NCBI GenBank assembly: GCA_030581615.1
Contig: JAKTTT010000113.1
Location: 1 to 27,990 of the forward strand
Source: Alloascoidea africana
Taxonomy: Eukaryota; Ascomycota; Alloascoideomycetes; Alloascoideales; Alloascoideaceae
DNA: 27,990 bases
Direction: 5' to 3'
Positions 1-9,294 of the stretch are shown here, piece after piece. Both the position numbers and the translations under genes were made by a program. The notes beneath the pieces were generated by a model. That model searched no databases. It was not told where the DNA came from and saw nothing but the letters and a program-made list of their open reading frames with translations. Position 1 is the stretch's first letter, and each line of letters starts with the position of its first letter.

Positions 1-532
1 AAAGACACCTACCTTTTTACTTCTGCATCGATCGCATGCTTGTGAAACACGGTCAGTATGACTTCCAGGCGGTTTAATGAGCTTCCTAAAGGATTAATTA
101 TTGTTAGAAACCATTGATTGTCGTCCCACTCCGATCTGTGGCGAGGACTAAAGTTAAGATTTCACCTGGACAAAACAGTTTATTCCAACGGTGCGTAAAA
201 CTCAGAGTGTGTTATACCTACCAAGCTTGTGCTCCGTCAGGCATTGTTCCAGGCAGCAGACAGAGGGAATCAAAGAGAAGCAAACAGAAAACAGGGCACT
301 GATAGAAGGCTCTGGGGTTCAGGAGTAGATTCAACTACAAACAGGGAGTGATGAAGTGCGGGCCGTCAAATAGAAGAAAGGGCCCCATCCGTTACCCTGC
401 TGGATGCACGCTGCCTAACTCCGGCGAACAGATTGGCCACGCGGGCATGCGCGAAATCCGGGGTGCATGCTGCCGGGTGCCCGTTTTGGCGCCCTGCATG
501 TCCACGCCTCCCGGATGAGTGGAGGAAACGCC

Positions 533-556
533 CTTTTGCGCTTTTGCGCTTTTGCG
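533..556. repeat. Three tandem CTTTTGCG units
   Basis: Three exact head-to-tail copies of the 8-bp unit CTTTTGCG occupy 533-556 inside the GC-rich block. No function is evident. It may be replication slippage or a small cluster of factor-binding sites. Confidence 0.9.
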
Positions 557-2281
557 CTGTTCAGCAGCGGCTCCAACAGCCACAGGCGCAGCGCGGGGGT
601 GGGGGTTTGTGTGGATGGCTGTCGACGGGGTTCGGCTATTCTCGCAGCCTCCACAGATTTGCGCCGCTGCTGTGCGCCAGACGCCAAGCTAGAAACCCCA
701 CAATTCGTATAAATTATTTCTAATACAGAAGCATACCCCGCCATCGCTGCAGAAATGCGTTTTGAGGGTGCATCCTGGCGCAGTTTTGGCCACTGCGCAC
801 GTGATGCCATGAGCTTGAAGATGTAACGCGTTACCCAGCCTTTGTGCACTGCATCACACCACGCCTGCGACTTTCTCCGAAAAACTGAAAACTGGCTGGA
901 TTTCCACCGGTGGCCGGTGGTGGTTTTCCCGGGCTACTCCCTGATCAGTCGATCTAATAGTTACGCGGGACAGAAAAAAAACACCTCCTGGTGAATTACA
1001 CCAGCTATCTCCTGTCTATTTTCGGTGTTCCCGTCTTGCTCTGGATGTATCCGTGTCAGTGTCAGTTCGAGACAGGCTTTGATTCCATGACTACTGCGTT
1101 AAACGTGTATATGTTTTGCAGGGTAACTTGTTCAACCTAGTCAGCCATTTTTCATGTGGTTTGCATTATCTGTTTAATTTGTAGAGTGGCTTTGAGCCGG
1201 GAAGGGTTTAAAATAAAAAGAAAAGGACATGCTGGCGTAGATCAGTAGAGAAGAGTTTGTACGGAAATTTACTCTACAGTTTCTCCGATTGGCTCATGCT
1301 CAGTTTAGCTTGAGATTCTGGAAACAAAAGCCTGCCAACTCTGGCACTAGAAGGCTGAAAGCCAGCGTTATAGCAAAATTATGTAGCTTTGTTCATTAGA
1401 TTTTCAAGGTGTGATCCCCAAATTCCCGAGTTTTGGATATTCTGAAGTGCATTACAATAGAGGCATGAATGAATTAATTACAGTAGCCAGCCAGCCAGCC
1501 GAGCCAAGCATTCACTTTTCCTTCCTGGCTAGTTCACGCTACTGCTAAGGCAATATCACAAATGTATAGCCAGTTGATTAGTTCAATTAAAAAATCACTT
1601 GTGCTTGTTTTATGACTCAATTCCAAACTTTTCTCAAACTTTTTGATGAGCTGCAGTGACAGTTAATCAGTTTTTGTTCTCGAGACAGACACACACTTGT
1701 ATTATTCAGAGTGAAAAAAAGGGGGAAGACTCAAAAAATATATACAGAGAATGTACAATAACTTTCGGCTTCTCTTTCCTACCAGGCTTACTTCACCAAT
1801 TTTTCCCGTCTGATTCTGAACTTTACGACTGACATGCACTAGCTCAAGTACAAATTTTCGTCAAGTCATAGCTCTTTACAAGACTCGAAATGGGACGAGA
1901 TAAGAATGCCAACAATATGGGGAAAAAAAAAACTACCTGTCATTTCCTTGTCATCAGGTTTGGGTGACAAATTGATTTGTCTAGCAGATCATAATAAACT
2001 CAAAATAATTCTGATTCAGACCCTTCCCACCCAAACAGTGGTGTGTTTATTGCCCAAACAAGGATCAACTGTACAACAAGAATAGACCAAATTTCTTGTC
2101 TAGTCTAACCTGCCTCGCCCACTTCCAACCCATCAAGATGATCTCCTCATGTCAACCGTAGAAAGGAAACTCTTACTGGTTAAAACTTCTCATTTAAGTG
2201 ATTACAATTTCCCCCCCAAATATAGACATTGAATGGGTGTGTGGGCGTATCAACCCTCGTTCACAAAACAACCATTCTCAC

Positions 2282-2362
2282 ATGCATATGACAATGGTGA
2301 AGATGAGGGAGAAAACTGTAAAGACTCTAGTGCTTAAGCTTGCGCTTGAGGTGTCATTTTGA
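2282..2362 (+). promoter_or_regulatory. Upstream ORF in the probable GPC1 leader
   Basis: An ATG at 2282 opens a 26-codon frame with further in-frame ATGs at 2288, 2294 and 2303. It ends with TGA at 2360-2362, 15 bases before the GPC1 start codon. If transcription starts upstream of 2282, this uORF would be translated first and could lower GPC1 translation. The transcript start is not known from the sequence, so this is a candidate only. Confidence 0.4.
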
Positions 2363-2377
2363 CCAACTCCAAGAACA

Positions 2378-3883
2378 ATGTCAAGCGTGCCACTACAACA
2401 AAAAGAGTCTGAAAAGATTTCTGACATTTCAGTGTCTCTTGAATACTCTGATGATGTGTTGTTATCTAAAGATGAGCATGAAACGATTGTTAACGGAGAT
2501 GATGGCGATGATGATGATGATGAAGGTACACACCACGAGAATGCTACAGATGCATTGATTGAGGACCATCAACTAAGTCGTACTCCTTCATCGGTATACT
2601 CTTTTCAAGATGATCCTACATTTGCGCTGGATAGGTTTTCAGTACTTGATCTACTGGACATGTTTACAGCAGGCACAAAAACGACTCTGAACGAAAGGAC
2701 TTCAAACTTGTCAAAACGGATTAATCACAGTGTGAAAGACAGATCTCAAAAGTTACGGAGCTTGGCAAGAAAGCAAAGACATATACTACGCGGTAAAGAG
2801 GAAGAACTTGAAAAATACTATAAACGAGCTATAGGAAACATTGAAAAGTTGGATGAGCGATTGAGTAGTGCCACAGCCATTTCCAAAACAGAAAAGATTT
2901 CATTTGCTTTATCTCTTTACAATATCTTTATGTTCGGATACGTGATTGGGCACTGGCCCGATTGGTTCCATGTTCTCTATACCTGCGAGTTGTTAGTGCT
3001 TATGCCGATCCGATTTTATACTTACAAGAAGAAGCTCTACCATTTTTTTCTTGCTGATCTCTGTTATTTTGTCAACTTGTTGTGCCTTCTTTTCATCTGG
3101 ATCTTCCCTTATTCTTCAAAGCTTTTTACAACTTGCTATGCGATGACATATGGTACACTGGCCTGGGCTGTGATCACATGGAGGAATTCCCTCGTTCTAC
3201 ATTCAATTGACAAAATTACGAGTACATTTATCCATATTTTCCCGCCCACTGTTTTCCACGTTATCTCACATGTTATTTCCCCTGAGTTTAAAGCAGAGAG
3301 GTTCCCAGGAGCAAACAAGGTTGTAAGATGGAAGTTTGTGAACGGAATCGTTTGGACAAGTGTATACTACTTTGTCTGGCAATTCTCGTATCATTATTTT
3401 ATAACTATCCGGAAAAAGGAAAAGATCAAGGCTGGCCAAGTAACTTCTTTTGAATGGCTTCGAAAATCTTATGGCAAGACACCAATTGGAAAACTTGTAA
3501 ATGGTCTTCCCGGACCTTTCCCAGTGATTGCATTTTCATGTATTCAATTTGCATACCAAATGGTTACGATGCTTCTCTGTCCTATATGGTTCACTTACAA
3601 ACCTTTATCTTCTGCATTTTTGACATTTATCTTTCTTGTGGCCGCATATAACGGGGCAACATATTACATTGACGTTTTCGGGAAACGGCTTGAAAAAGAA
3701 GTTCAAAGACTGCAAAGTGAAATTGCGGAGTTGCAAATGGCCTCGTTGGGTACGACTACGAGTACAAGCACAACCAGCGCTTCAAGCATGAATTACTATA
3801 GTGATAATGAAGCAGATGGACCGACCAGTAATGGCAATGGAACTTCAACTTCTTCCTCATCCTCCACGACTGTTAACTCTTGA
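2378..3883 (+). CDS. GPC1: Glycerophosphocholine acyltransferase Gpc1
   Basis: A single-exon gene of 501 codons, close to the family but longer than the S. cerevisiae protein. The family transfers an acyl chain from acyl-CoA to glycerophosphocholine, giving lysophosphatidylcholine for phosphatidylcholine remodelling in membranes. The N-terminus (1-100) is hydrophilic with an acidic run at 41-49. A basic, helical stretch (about 110-160) precedes a multi-span membrane core at roughly 173-432, which carries the family-typical segments YNIFMFGYVIGHWPDW and a His/Pro-rich stretch IHIFPPTVFHVISH at 285-298. After the core come a short predicted coiled coil (about 436-455) and a Ser/Thr-rich tail. 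Assignment rests on recognising the DUF2838/Gpc1 core. The ATG at 2378 is the first in frame. The gene is convergent with the secreted-protein gene on its right. Confidence 0.88.
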   Translation: MSSVPLQQKESEKISDISVSLEYSDDVLLSKDEHETIVNGDDGDDDDDEGTHHENATDALIEDHQLSRTPSSVYSFQDDPTFALDRFSVLDLLDMFTAGTKTTLNERTSNLSKRINHSVKDRSQKLRSLARKQRHILRGKEEELEKYYKRAIGNIEKLDERLSSATAISKTEKISFALSLYNIFMFGYVIGHWPDWFHVLYTCELLVLMPIRFYTYKKKLYHFFLADLCYFVNLLCLLFIWIFPYSSKLFTTCYAMTYGTLAWAVITWRNSLVLHSIDKITSTFIHIFPPTVFHVISHVISPEFKAERFPGANKVVRWKFVNGIVWTSVYYFVWQFSYHYFITIRKKEKIKAGQVTSFEWLRKSYGKTPIGKLVNGLPGPFPVIAFSCIQFAYQMVTMLLCPIWFTYKPLSSAFLTFIFLVAAYNGATYYIDVFGKRLEKEVQRLQSEIAELQMASLGTTTSTSTTSASSMNYYSDNEADGPTSNGNGTSTSSSSSTTVNS

Positions 3884-4422
3884 TCTGTGTGCTGAGGTGC
3901 ATCGACTCTTGCAGTTATCTTGGCACCGGATCTTTAGATGCAATAAAACATAAAAAAAGTTATTTTAGATTATTGCGTATTGTTCTTTTTTTCTCATTAA
4001 TAGGGATCATTTTCTTTCAGACATTCTCTTGTAGTATGATCTTAGATGAGCGCCAGGCATTACCGCAATTACACTTGCTTTTTGAACAGATTCATTCCCT
4101 GGTCTAGAAATTAATTTCGGAAGATTGTCTGCATAAACCATCTTTCCTCGGACTGCTTATTTTCCCCGCAGTTCGAATACCCCAACCATTCTCGCTAGTG
4201 AAATTCCTCTTGATGCGATGATCATCATCGTGCACTTTGCATTAATCCAAAAAAGAAGTAATGAATGACACAGGAGGAACATTTTTGTACCATTTATCAT
4301 TACAACTCTAGACGTATATAGTTGAGCAATTCAAATATGGGGATTGCTTGACGTATGTCATTATTTAAACGTTTTGATTATATAGTATTACGTCAAACAA
4401 AGAGAAGAGTAGTTCATCATTC
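3884..4422. other. Convergent intergenic spacer
   Basis: Spacer between the 3' ends of GPC1 (+) and the secreted repeat-protein gene (-). An open frame continues to 4107, but it starts at a non-ATG codon, overlaps the GPC1 stop and has no family features, so I do not call it. A B-box-like GTTCGAATACC near 4170 lacks an A box and a cloverleaf and is not a tRNA. Several AT-rich runs could serve as polyadenylation signals for both genes. Confidence 0.5.
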
Positions 4423-5133
4423 CTAAAGATAAACTGTTTGAACTGTTGAAACCCCATTGAAAGCTGTAGAAGTGTTGGAATAAGAGACGGCCAGAGACAA
4501 TGCGCTGGAGCTGTGAATGTGTACTGGCGCAGCAGTAGGAGCACTGCTAAACCAACTCAAGCCTAAGCTTTCTGAGTCTGACTTCGAGGACGCTTCGGAC
4601 GGAGACAAACTAGATGGACCTGAAATCGTCCCTGACCCAAGATAGCCTGGCCGCGACTGAGTGTAGTAGTTGTTTCCTCCAACTATGGTGGCCTCGGTGG
4701 GAATTGCAGATTCTCCAGAACTGGCGCCGTAAATGGGCGGAATTGTCAAAATTTTTCCTGAGCCATCTGTAGTCAAATTATCAACCTCAGCGGTAAGCAA
4801 GTAATCAATGTCAGAAACTGAACTCTGTAAAGAGGACGACGACACAGCTTCTAGTGATGTTGAGCTTGATTGGGAACTAACTTGAGAGCTCAAGTATCCA
4901 GGAGCAGATTGTGTATAGTAGTTATTACCACCAACAACTGCTATTTCTGACGGAACAGCAGTAACGGTTCCCGATCCACCATAGATTGGAGGAATTGTCA
5001 ACAATTTTCTTGCCCCTTTTTCAAATTGAAGGTCTTCTGCTTGTTCAGTCGAGGAAACTAGACCCACATGTGCAGATAGGAGAAAAGCAACAATGGCAGA
5101 TCGACTAATCGTTGTAAAACGCATCATCAACAT
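4423..5133 (-). CDS. Secreted Ser-rich protein with two 40-residue repeats
   Basis: A 236-codon single-exon gene. Residues 1-28 form a clear signal peptide: a basic start, a hydrophobic core AIVAFLLSAHVGLV, and a small-residue cleavage site near SS/TE. Residues 43-82 and 127-166 are gapless copies of one unit, identical at 27 of 40 positions and sharing LTIPPIYG, VGGNNYYTQS and PGYL. The repeats are separated and followed by Ser/Thr-rich linkers, with N-glycosylation sequons near 119 and 220. No GPI-attachment tail is visible, so it is probably secreted or loosely wall-bound. Kex2-type KR sites are absent, which argues against an alpha-factor precursor. I do not recognise the family. An 18-bp perfect palindrome and a TATA-like stretch lie in the promoter. 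Confidence 0.75.
   Translation of the reverse strand: MLMMRFTTISRSAIVAFLLSAHVGLVSSTEQAEDLQFEKGARKLLTIPPIYGGSGTVTAVPSEIAVVGGNNYYTQSAPGYLSSQVSSQSSSTSLEAVSSSSLQSSVSDIDYLLTAEVDNLTTDGSGKILTIPPIYGASSGESAIPTEATIVGGNNYYTQSRPGYLGSGTISGPSSLSPSEASSKSDSESLGLSWFSSAPTAAPVHIHSSSALSLAVSYSNTSTAFNGVSTVQTVYL
4636..4755 (-). repeat. Second copy of the 40-residue coding repeat
   Basis: Encodes residues 127-166 of the secreted protein, beginning KILTIPPIYG and ending RPGYLG. It aligns without gaps to the copy at 4888-5007. Confidence 0.85.
4888..5007 (-). repeat. First copy of the 40-residue coding repeat
   Basis: Encodes residues 43-82, beginning KLLTIPPIYG and ending APGYLS, with 27 of 40 residues identical to the second copy. 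The invariant blocks (IPPIYG, VGGNNYYTQS, PGYL) mark the likely functional core of the repeat. Confidence 0.85.
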
Positions 5134-6329
5134 CGATTTGTTGGAATACAGAACTGAAGAATTTGTTTATCGTAAGTGCGATAATCAACGAAGGAAATAT
5201 AAGACAAGGAGAGACTGTAACTGAAGGTTTGGTATACCGGTATACCAGAATCACAAGTGTATAGATTGTGGGTTTGCCTTTTGCAGATTAATTCAAGAAA
5301 GCAACTCTTGAAAAGAAGGAAGTGAAATCTTTGAATCTTGGATGTCCTTCCCTTTTTATGGTGTTGGCATTCAAGCTATCAGATAATTATAGCTTGTTGG
5401 CATGTCTACACATCATTAAAATGGCTACAGTCTAACTTGGATCTCGGATGTTTTCAACTAGAATGGAGGAGCAGCATTACCTAGAAAACCGGGGCTACTC
5501 CTTACTAAAAGAAGCAAAAACGCCAATGAAAATGTTCACAACTCGGTACCCTTGAATGCTTGATGGGATATGCAGACGGTGACAATTGTTTCACTATCAG
5601 CTGGAACATGAACAAATTCGAAACCTTTCTCGACGCAGAGTTTCGAGTGGGCCTCTAGAGCCTTTTAAATCAATCAACCGAGTTTTCAATGTCATGCTGA
5701 ATCCATAATAGCGAAAGATAGCAGTTCGGTATACTAAAGGGAGAATCCATGTTTCGAGGCTTGTGCTCAATCGTTGACAAAAGCTGTCAGTCCCATATCG
5801 TGTCTTAGTGGAGGAAGAAAAGAACCAGCAACAAAGGTCAGGGGTACACAGACAGGCCAAAAATTGTCCAAGTGTAACTGAAACTCGAGACTTGTTCCTC
5901 AATTCTTCAGGTTCAGGCCCCGATGCTTGATAATTTTTTATTTTACGGACTAAATCCGCTGCATGATCCAGGCACCAGGCACGCCAAAGAGAGCTGGGGT
6001 GAAACTGAATGCCACTTGCGCGCCCGTCAGCTCCTGTCCCTACGGAACTGTACCGAATTCATCGAGCTCCACGGATAAACCCTTTTTGCTTCCTAAAGGT
6101 TTTGCACCATTGCCATTTTCAACCAACAGGGGCATCGTTCACCAAGCACTACGGGCTTCAAACACCCGTACACCCAGGATCTCGTGTCCTTGCCCACGTC
6201 GCCCCAGCAACCGCTCTCCGAGGAATGTAGGAGGTGTCTTTTTCATTTCTCCCCTTCTTCGCCTCACCTCTAACCAGCCTATTGAACCCACCTCTCTCTG
6301 GAAAAGCCTAATAGGCGAGACTACTAATA
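5134..6329. other. Divergent intergenic region
   Basis: Lies between the secreted-protein gene (-) and CDC3 (+). The left part holds the 18-bp palindrome and a TATA-like stretch near 5196. Open frames at 5463-5555 (+, 30 codons), 5597-5902 (-, no ATG at its 5' end) and 5963-6346 (+, 127 codons) have no recognisable domains. The last is out of phase with the CDC3 exon-2 junction, so it cannot be a longer CDS 5' end. The region from about 5950 to 6320 is the likely CDC3 promoter and leader. Confidence 0.45.
5230..5247. promoter_or_regulatory. 18-bp perfect palindrome upstream of the secreted-protein gene
   Basis: TGGTATACC followed directly by GGTATACCA is a perfect 18-bp dyad, 97 bp upstream of the start codon of the minus-strand secreted protein. 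Its position and symmetry fit a binding site for a dimeric transcription factor. The factor is unknown. Confidence 0.5.
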
Positions 6330-7991
6330 ATGTGTGCTGCAGGTAAGTTTGATTTTGTTCTTGTCTCTCACTTTTTTCTCCCATAAAATTTAAACGTGCT
6401 GGTTCTTTCTTGCTAGTACCAGGTAGGCGTGGTGGTACTGGGGAGAAACAGGTGTGAACTTGCAATCTTGACTCCTTAGCTACTATCACCAGTGCAGTCT
6501 GAAGGTCAGCTCAACCATCAGAAATAGCAATGTGCTGCAAAAAAAAAAGACAGAGCACAGACCCCAATAACAGAACGAAAGACAAAAAATACTAATTTGA
6601 AACTTGACTTTGCGCTTAGTTGATGACCAAGCCTATTACGATGGTGTCGACAGTCCCAAACTGACTACCTCAACCTCCTCCAAAATAATCATCAAGAAAC
6701 TAAACGGTTACGTTGGCTTTGCCAGTCTACCAAACCAATGGCACAGAAAGTCTATAAAAAGAGGCTTCAACCTCAACGTTATGGTTGTCGGTATGTTTTA
6801 TTCTTGCTGCTTTTCTCTCCATCCATGTCCAGAAATGGCACTATGAAACTGGATTACCACTAACACAGATCTAAAATATTTCTAGGCCAAAGCGGACTGG
6901 GTAAATCCACTCTCGTCAACACGCTTTTCAACGAACCCCTTTATCCAACAAAGCCACCTAGAAATCTCGCAGATGAACCACCAAAAACCGTGGTTATTGA
7001 AACCGTATCTGCTGATCTTGAGGAGAATGGAGTAAGGCTTCACCTGACTGTTGTTGACACCCCTGGATTTGGAGATTTCATCAACAACGAGGATTCATGG
7101 GAGCCCATCGTGGAAGACGTGGAACAGAGGTTTGACGCGTATCTCGAGGCGGAGAGTAAAGTAAACAGAACCGCTATTACAGACAACAGAATTCATGCAT
7201 GTGTATACTTCATCGAACCCACTGGACATTCGTTGAAGCCCCTTGACATTTCTGTAATGAAGAGTCTGCATAAGAAAGTGAACTTGATTCCTGTTATTGC
7301 AAAATCTGACACGTTGACCGATGAAGAAATTGCACAGTTCAAACGCACCATTTTGGACGATATTGAGACCCAAGGGATTGAAATATTTGAACCACCCCGA
7401 TATGATAACGATGATGATGACACTATTGTTGAGAACAACGAGGTGTTCTCTAAAGTTCCATTTGCAATCGTTGGCTCAACGACAGAAGTCAAAACTGCAG
7501 ATGGTAGAGTTGTGCGTGGACGTGTATACCCCTGGGGCACGATCGAGGTAGATAATGAAGACCACTGTGATTTTATCAAGTTACGGCAAATGCTGGTCAG
7601 GAATTACTTGGAAGAGCTTAGAGAGAAAACTGCAAACTCTCTTTATGAAGCTTACAGGTTGGACAAGTTGAAGCAACTGGGTATCGAGCAAGATGACAGT
7701 GTTTTCCGAGAATTTGACCCCAGTGTGAGACAAGAGGAAGAGCGCTCTTTACACGAAGCCAAGCTGGCAAAAATGGAATCCGAAATGAAGGCCGTTTTTG
7801 AACAAAAAGTTGCTGAAAAAGAACAAAAATTGAAGAAATCCGAGGCTGAGTTGTTTTCAAGGCATAAGGAGATGAAAGATAAACTTCAAAAACAATTGAG
7901 ACTTTTGGAAGAAAAGAAATCACAACTTGAAAGTGCAAGGCTGACCGAGGAGAGAAATTCTAAGGGACGTAAAGGATTCTCCCTACGTTAA
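6330..7991 (+). CDS. CDC3: Septin Cdc3, three exons
   Basis: Exons 6330-6342, 6620-6790 and 6886-7991 join in frame to give 429 residues. Introns use GTAAGT / TACTAAT (6590-6596) / TTAG and GTATGT / CACTAAC (6858-6864) / CTAG. The protein is a GTP-binding septin of the bud-neck filament. Visible: [17 protein letters not shown] (33-49) before the G domain, P-loop GQSGLGKST at 62-70, DTPG at 119-122, AKSD at 200-203, the septin element ending [10 protein letters not shown], and a C-terminal coiled coil. The tail blocks [25 protein letters not shown] and [14 protein letters not shown] match Cdc3 rather than Cdc10, Cdc11 or Cdc12. The N-terminal extension is much shorter than in S. cerevisiae Cdc3 (520 residues). 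Exon 1 is only 13 nt (Met-Cys-Ala-Ala plus one base). The start is fixed by phase and by an in-frame stop at 6312. Confidence 0.92.
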
Positions 7992-8193
7992 TCGTACCTT
8001 GGCCTCAGATGAAAAAAATGTGAATAAAAGGGTTGATCTCGAGATGAACATTTCCTTTTTGGTTGAGAGTTATAGTTGCGTGTCTGATGAAAAAAAAATG
8101 TTTCTCCCCACCTTCCCTTTTGATTGTTATTTCCGTTTTGTGCTTACTTATTTTTTATCTTTTGACAATCTGCAGATTCAAGTTGGATATGGA

Positions 8194-8775
8194 ATGCAAA
8201 TAAGGACAAGAAAAGATGATGAAGTGCGTCACATACCAAGTGTCTTGTCCGTTCATGATGACGTCAAGTATATCTCCTATCTTCAACTTTTTTCTTTTTT
8301 CTTTTCTTTTTGTTTCTTTTATGTTCTTTTTTTGTTTAGTATAACTGGAATATCATGTCCCAACGCCATTAAATATGTGGCATTCCTGATTTTTGCCTCT
8401 AAATAACAGAAAATAAATAGTGTAATGTAGCGACTTTTGAAGTGCTTGAGTGAATTGAATGAGAGCCCTAAATGGAGAAGAGACATGACTTGATGCTGCT
8501 TCTCATCCATGTCCTTATGACATGAAATTTGCTCATTTAGAAAGTCATTTCCCACTTTTTCTCTTCTTTTCTTCTTAATTAGGATCTTGGTACATGATGT
8601 AGATCTGGCTTGCGCCTCTCAATTAAGAAACTGGATTGGTGGTCTTACAACCAAGATACGAGAAGAGCTCGATTTCAAGTTTGATACAAGTGTGGATTCG
8701 TTTTTAAGTGCTGCAATCGCACTCACTAGTACAGATTATTCAAGACAAAAATCTCAATGCGAAATAATTAATTAG
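8194..8775 (+). CDS. Possible small two-exon gene, unknown product
   Basis: Exon 8194-8267 and exon 8583-8775 join in phase (AA+G) to give 88 residues: MQIRTRKDDEVRH at the start, then VHDVDLACASQLRNWIGGL, ending QCEIIN. The proposed intron has a weak donor (GTATAT) and a pyrimidine-rich acceptor ending TTAATTAG, but no convincing branch site. The first exon may instead extend upstream to an acceptor at about 8175 (CTGCAG), which would make the gene longer. The second exon has protein-like composition, yet I recognise no family. It sits in the convergent gap between CDC3 and CCC1. It could equally be chance open frame. Confidence 0.28.
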
Positions 8776-9294
8776 AAAATTGCATACAAATATATATGAA
8801 AAACTTGACAAGTATGTACAGACAAAAGCAATACACATATATATAGGGATATTATGTGTATATAGATAGAATAAGAAAAATCAAACAGAAAGATAAAAGG
8901 TGATCCAATATGTTGGAGAGGTATGGGGGTGGGAGGTGGAAGGGAAGTCCATGAGTAACCATAATCTGAAGAGAAAAGGAGGAGGAGGTGAAAGAGAGGA
9001 CTTGGTATTTGACATCAAAAAGTAATAAAAAAGTAAAAGTATAATATAATAAAAGTTGCCCAAGAGATAAATAACCCATCAAAACATAATAAAGCAAGCT
9101 GACTGACTGATGTTCGTCCATGCTTTTTTGCTTTTTTTTACATGTTTAAAAAGTGCACCAGCTTTCATTTCGCTATTGGAGTGTTTCGTTATTTTGTCGA
9201 TGCATTTGTATAACCACCACTAGAAAAACGGGAAAGCCATCACTTTCAAACCGTCAGCAGGTTGCTCAATTTATTAATTTCATTTCGTGTTGAT
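8776..9294. other. 3' region of CCC1, TA-rich
   Basis: No gene is visible. The stretch 8785-8870 carries TATATA-rich tracts (ATATATATG, ACATATATATAGGG, GTGTATATAGATAG) of the kind that act as 3'-end efficiency elements in yeast. Purine-rich runs follow up to about 9060. The open frames here on the minus strand are low-complexity and not called. Confidence 0.45.

Larger units (their letters stand above)
1..2377. other. Gene-free upstream region with GC-rich block
   Basis: No convincing gene is visible. The open frames between 114 and 850 start at non-ATG codons or lie in overlapping frames of the GC-rich block and lack any recognisable domain. The block at roughly 360-960 is clearly richer in G+C than its surroundings. 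It contains a tandem 8-bp repeat (533-556) and a CACGTG core at 798-803, which on the minus strand reads ATCACGTG, a match to the Cbf1/CDEI-type consensus. A short (AGCC)4 run lies at 1485-1500. From about 1000 to 2280 the DNA is AT-rich with scattered homopolymers. It probably holds the promoter and 5' leader of GPC1 at its right end, and perhaps the promoter of a gene to the left of the window. Confidence 0.5.

Noticed and set aside
415-849. 144-codon minus-strand ORF in the GC-rich block
   Set aside because: Overlaps several other open frames in both strands, as expected in GC-rich DNA, and shows low-complexity Arg/Ala/Pro composition without any domain.
4171-4183. B-box-like GTTCGAATACC suggesting a tRNA gene
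   Set aside because: No A box at the right distance and no acceptor or anticodon stems can be folded around it.
4423-5133. Alpha-factor-like pheromone precursor
   Set aside because: The repeats are 40 residues long, with no KR/Kex2 or Ste13-type EA spacers, so the alpha-factor layout is absent.
5597-5902. 101-codon minus-strand frame between the secreted-protein gene and CDC3
   Set aside because: No ATG at its 5' end, no supported splice acceptor, no recognisable motif, and a Cys/Ser-rich end that is not a CAAX box.
5963-6346. 127-codon plus-strand ORF as a possible longer CDC3 N-terminus
   Set aside because: Its phase at the 6343 donor does not match the frame of exon 2, whereas the ATG at 6330 does.
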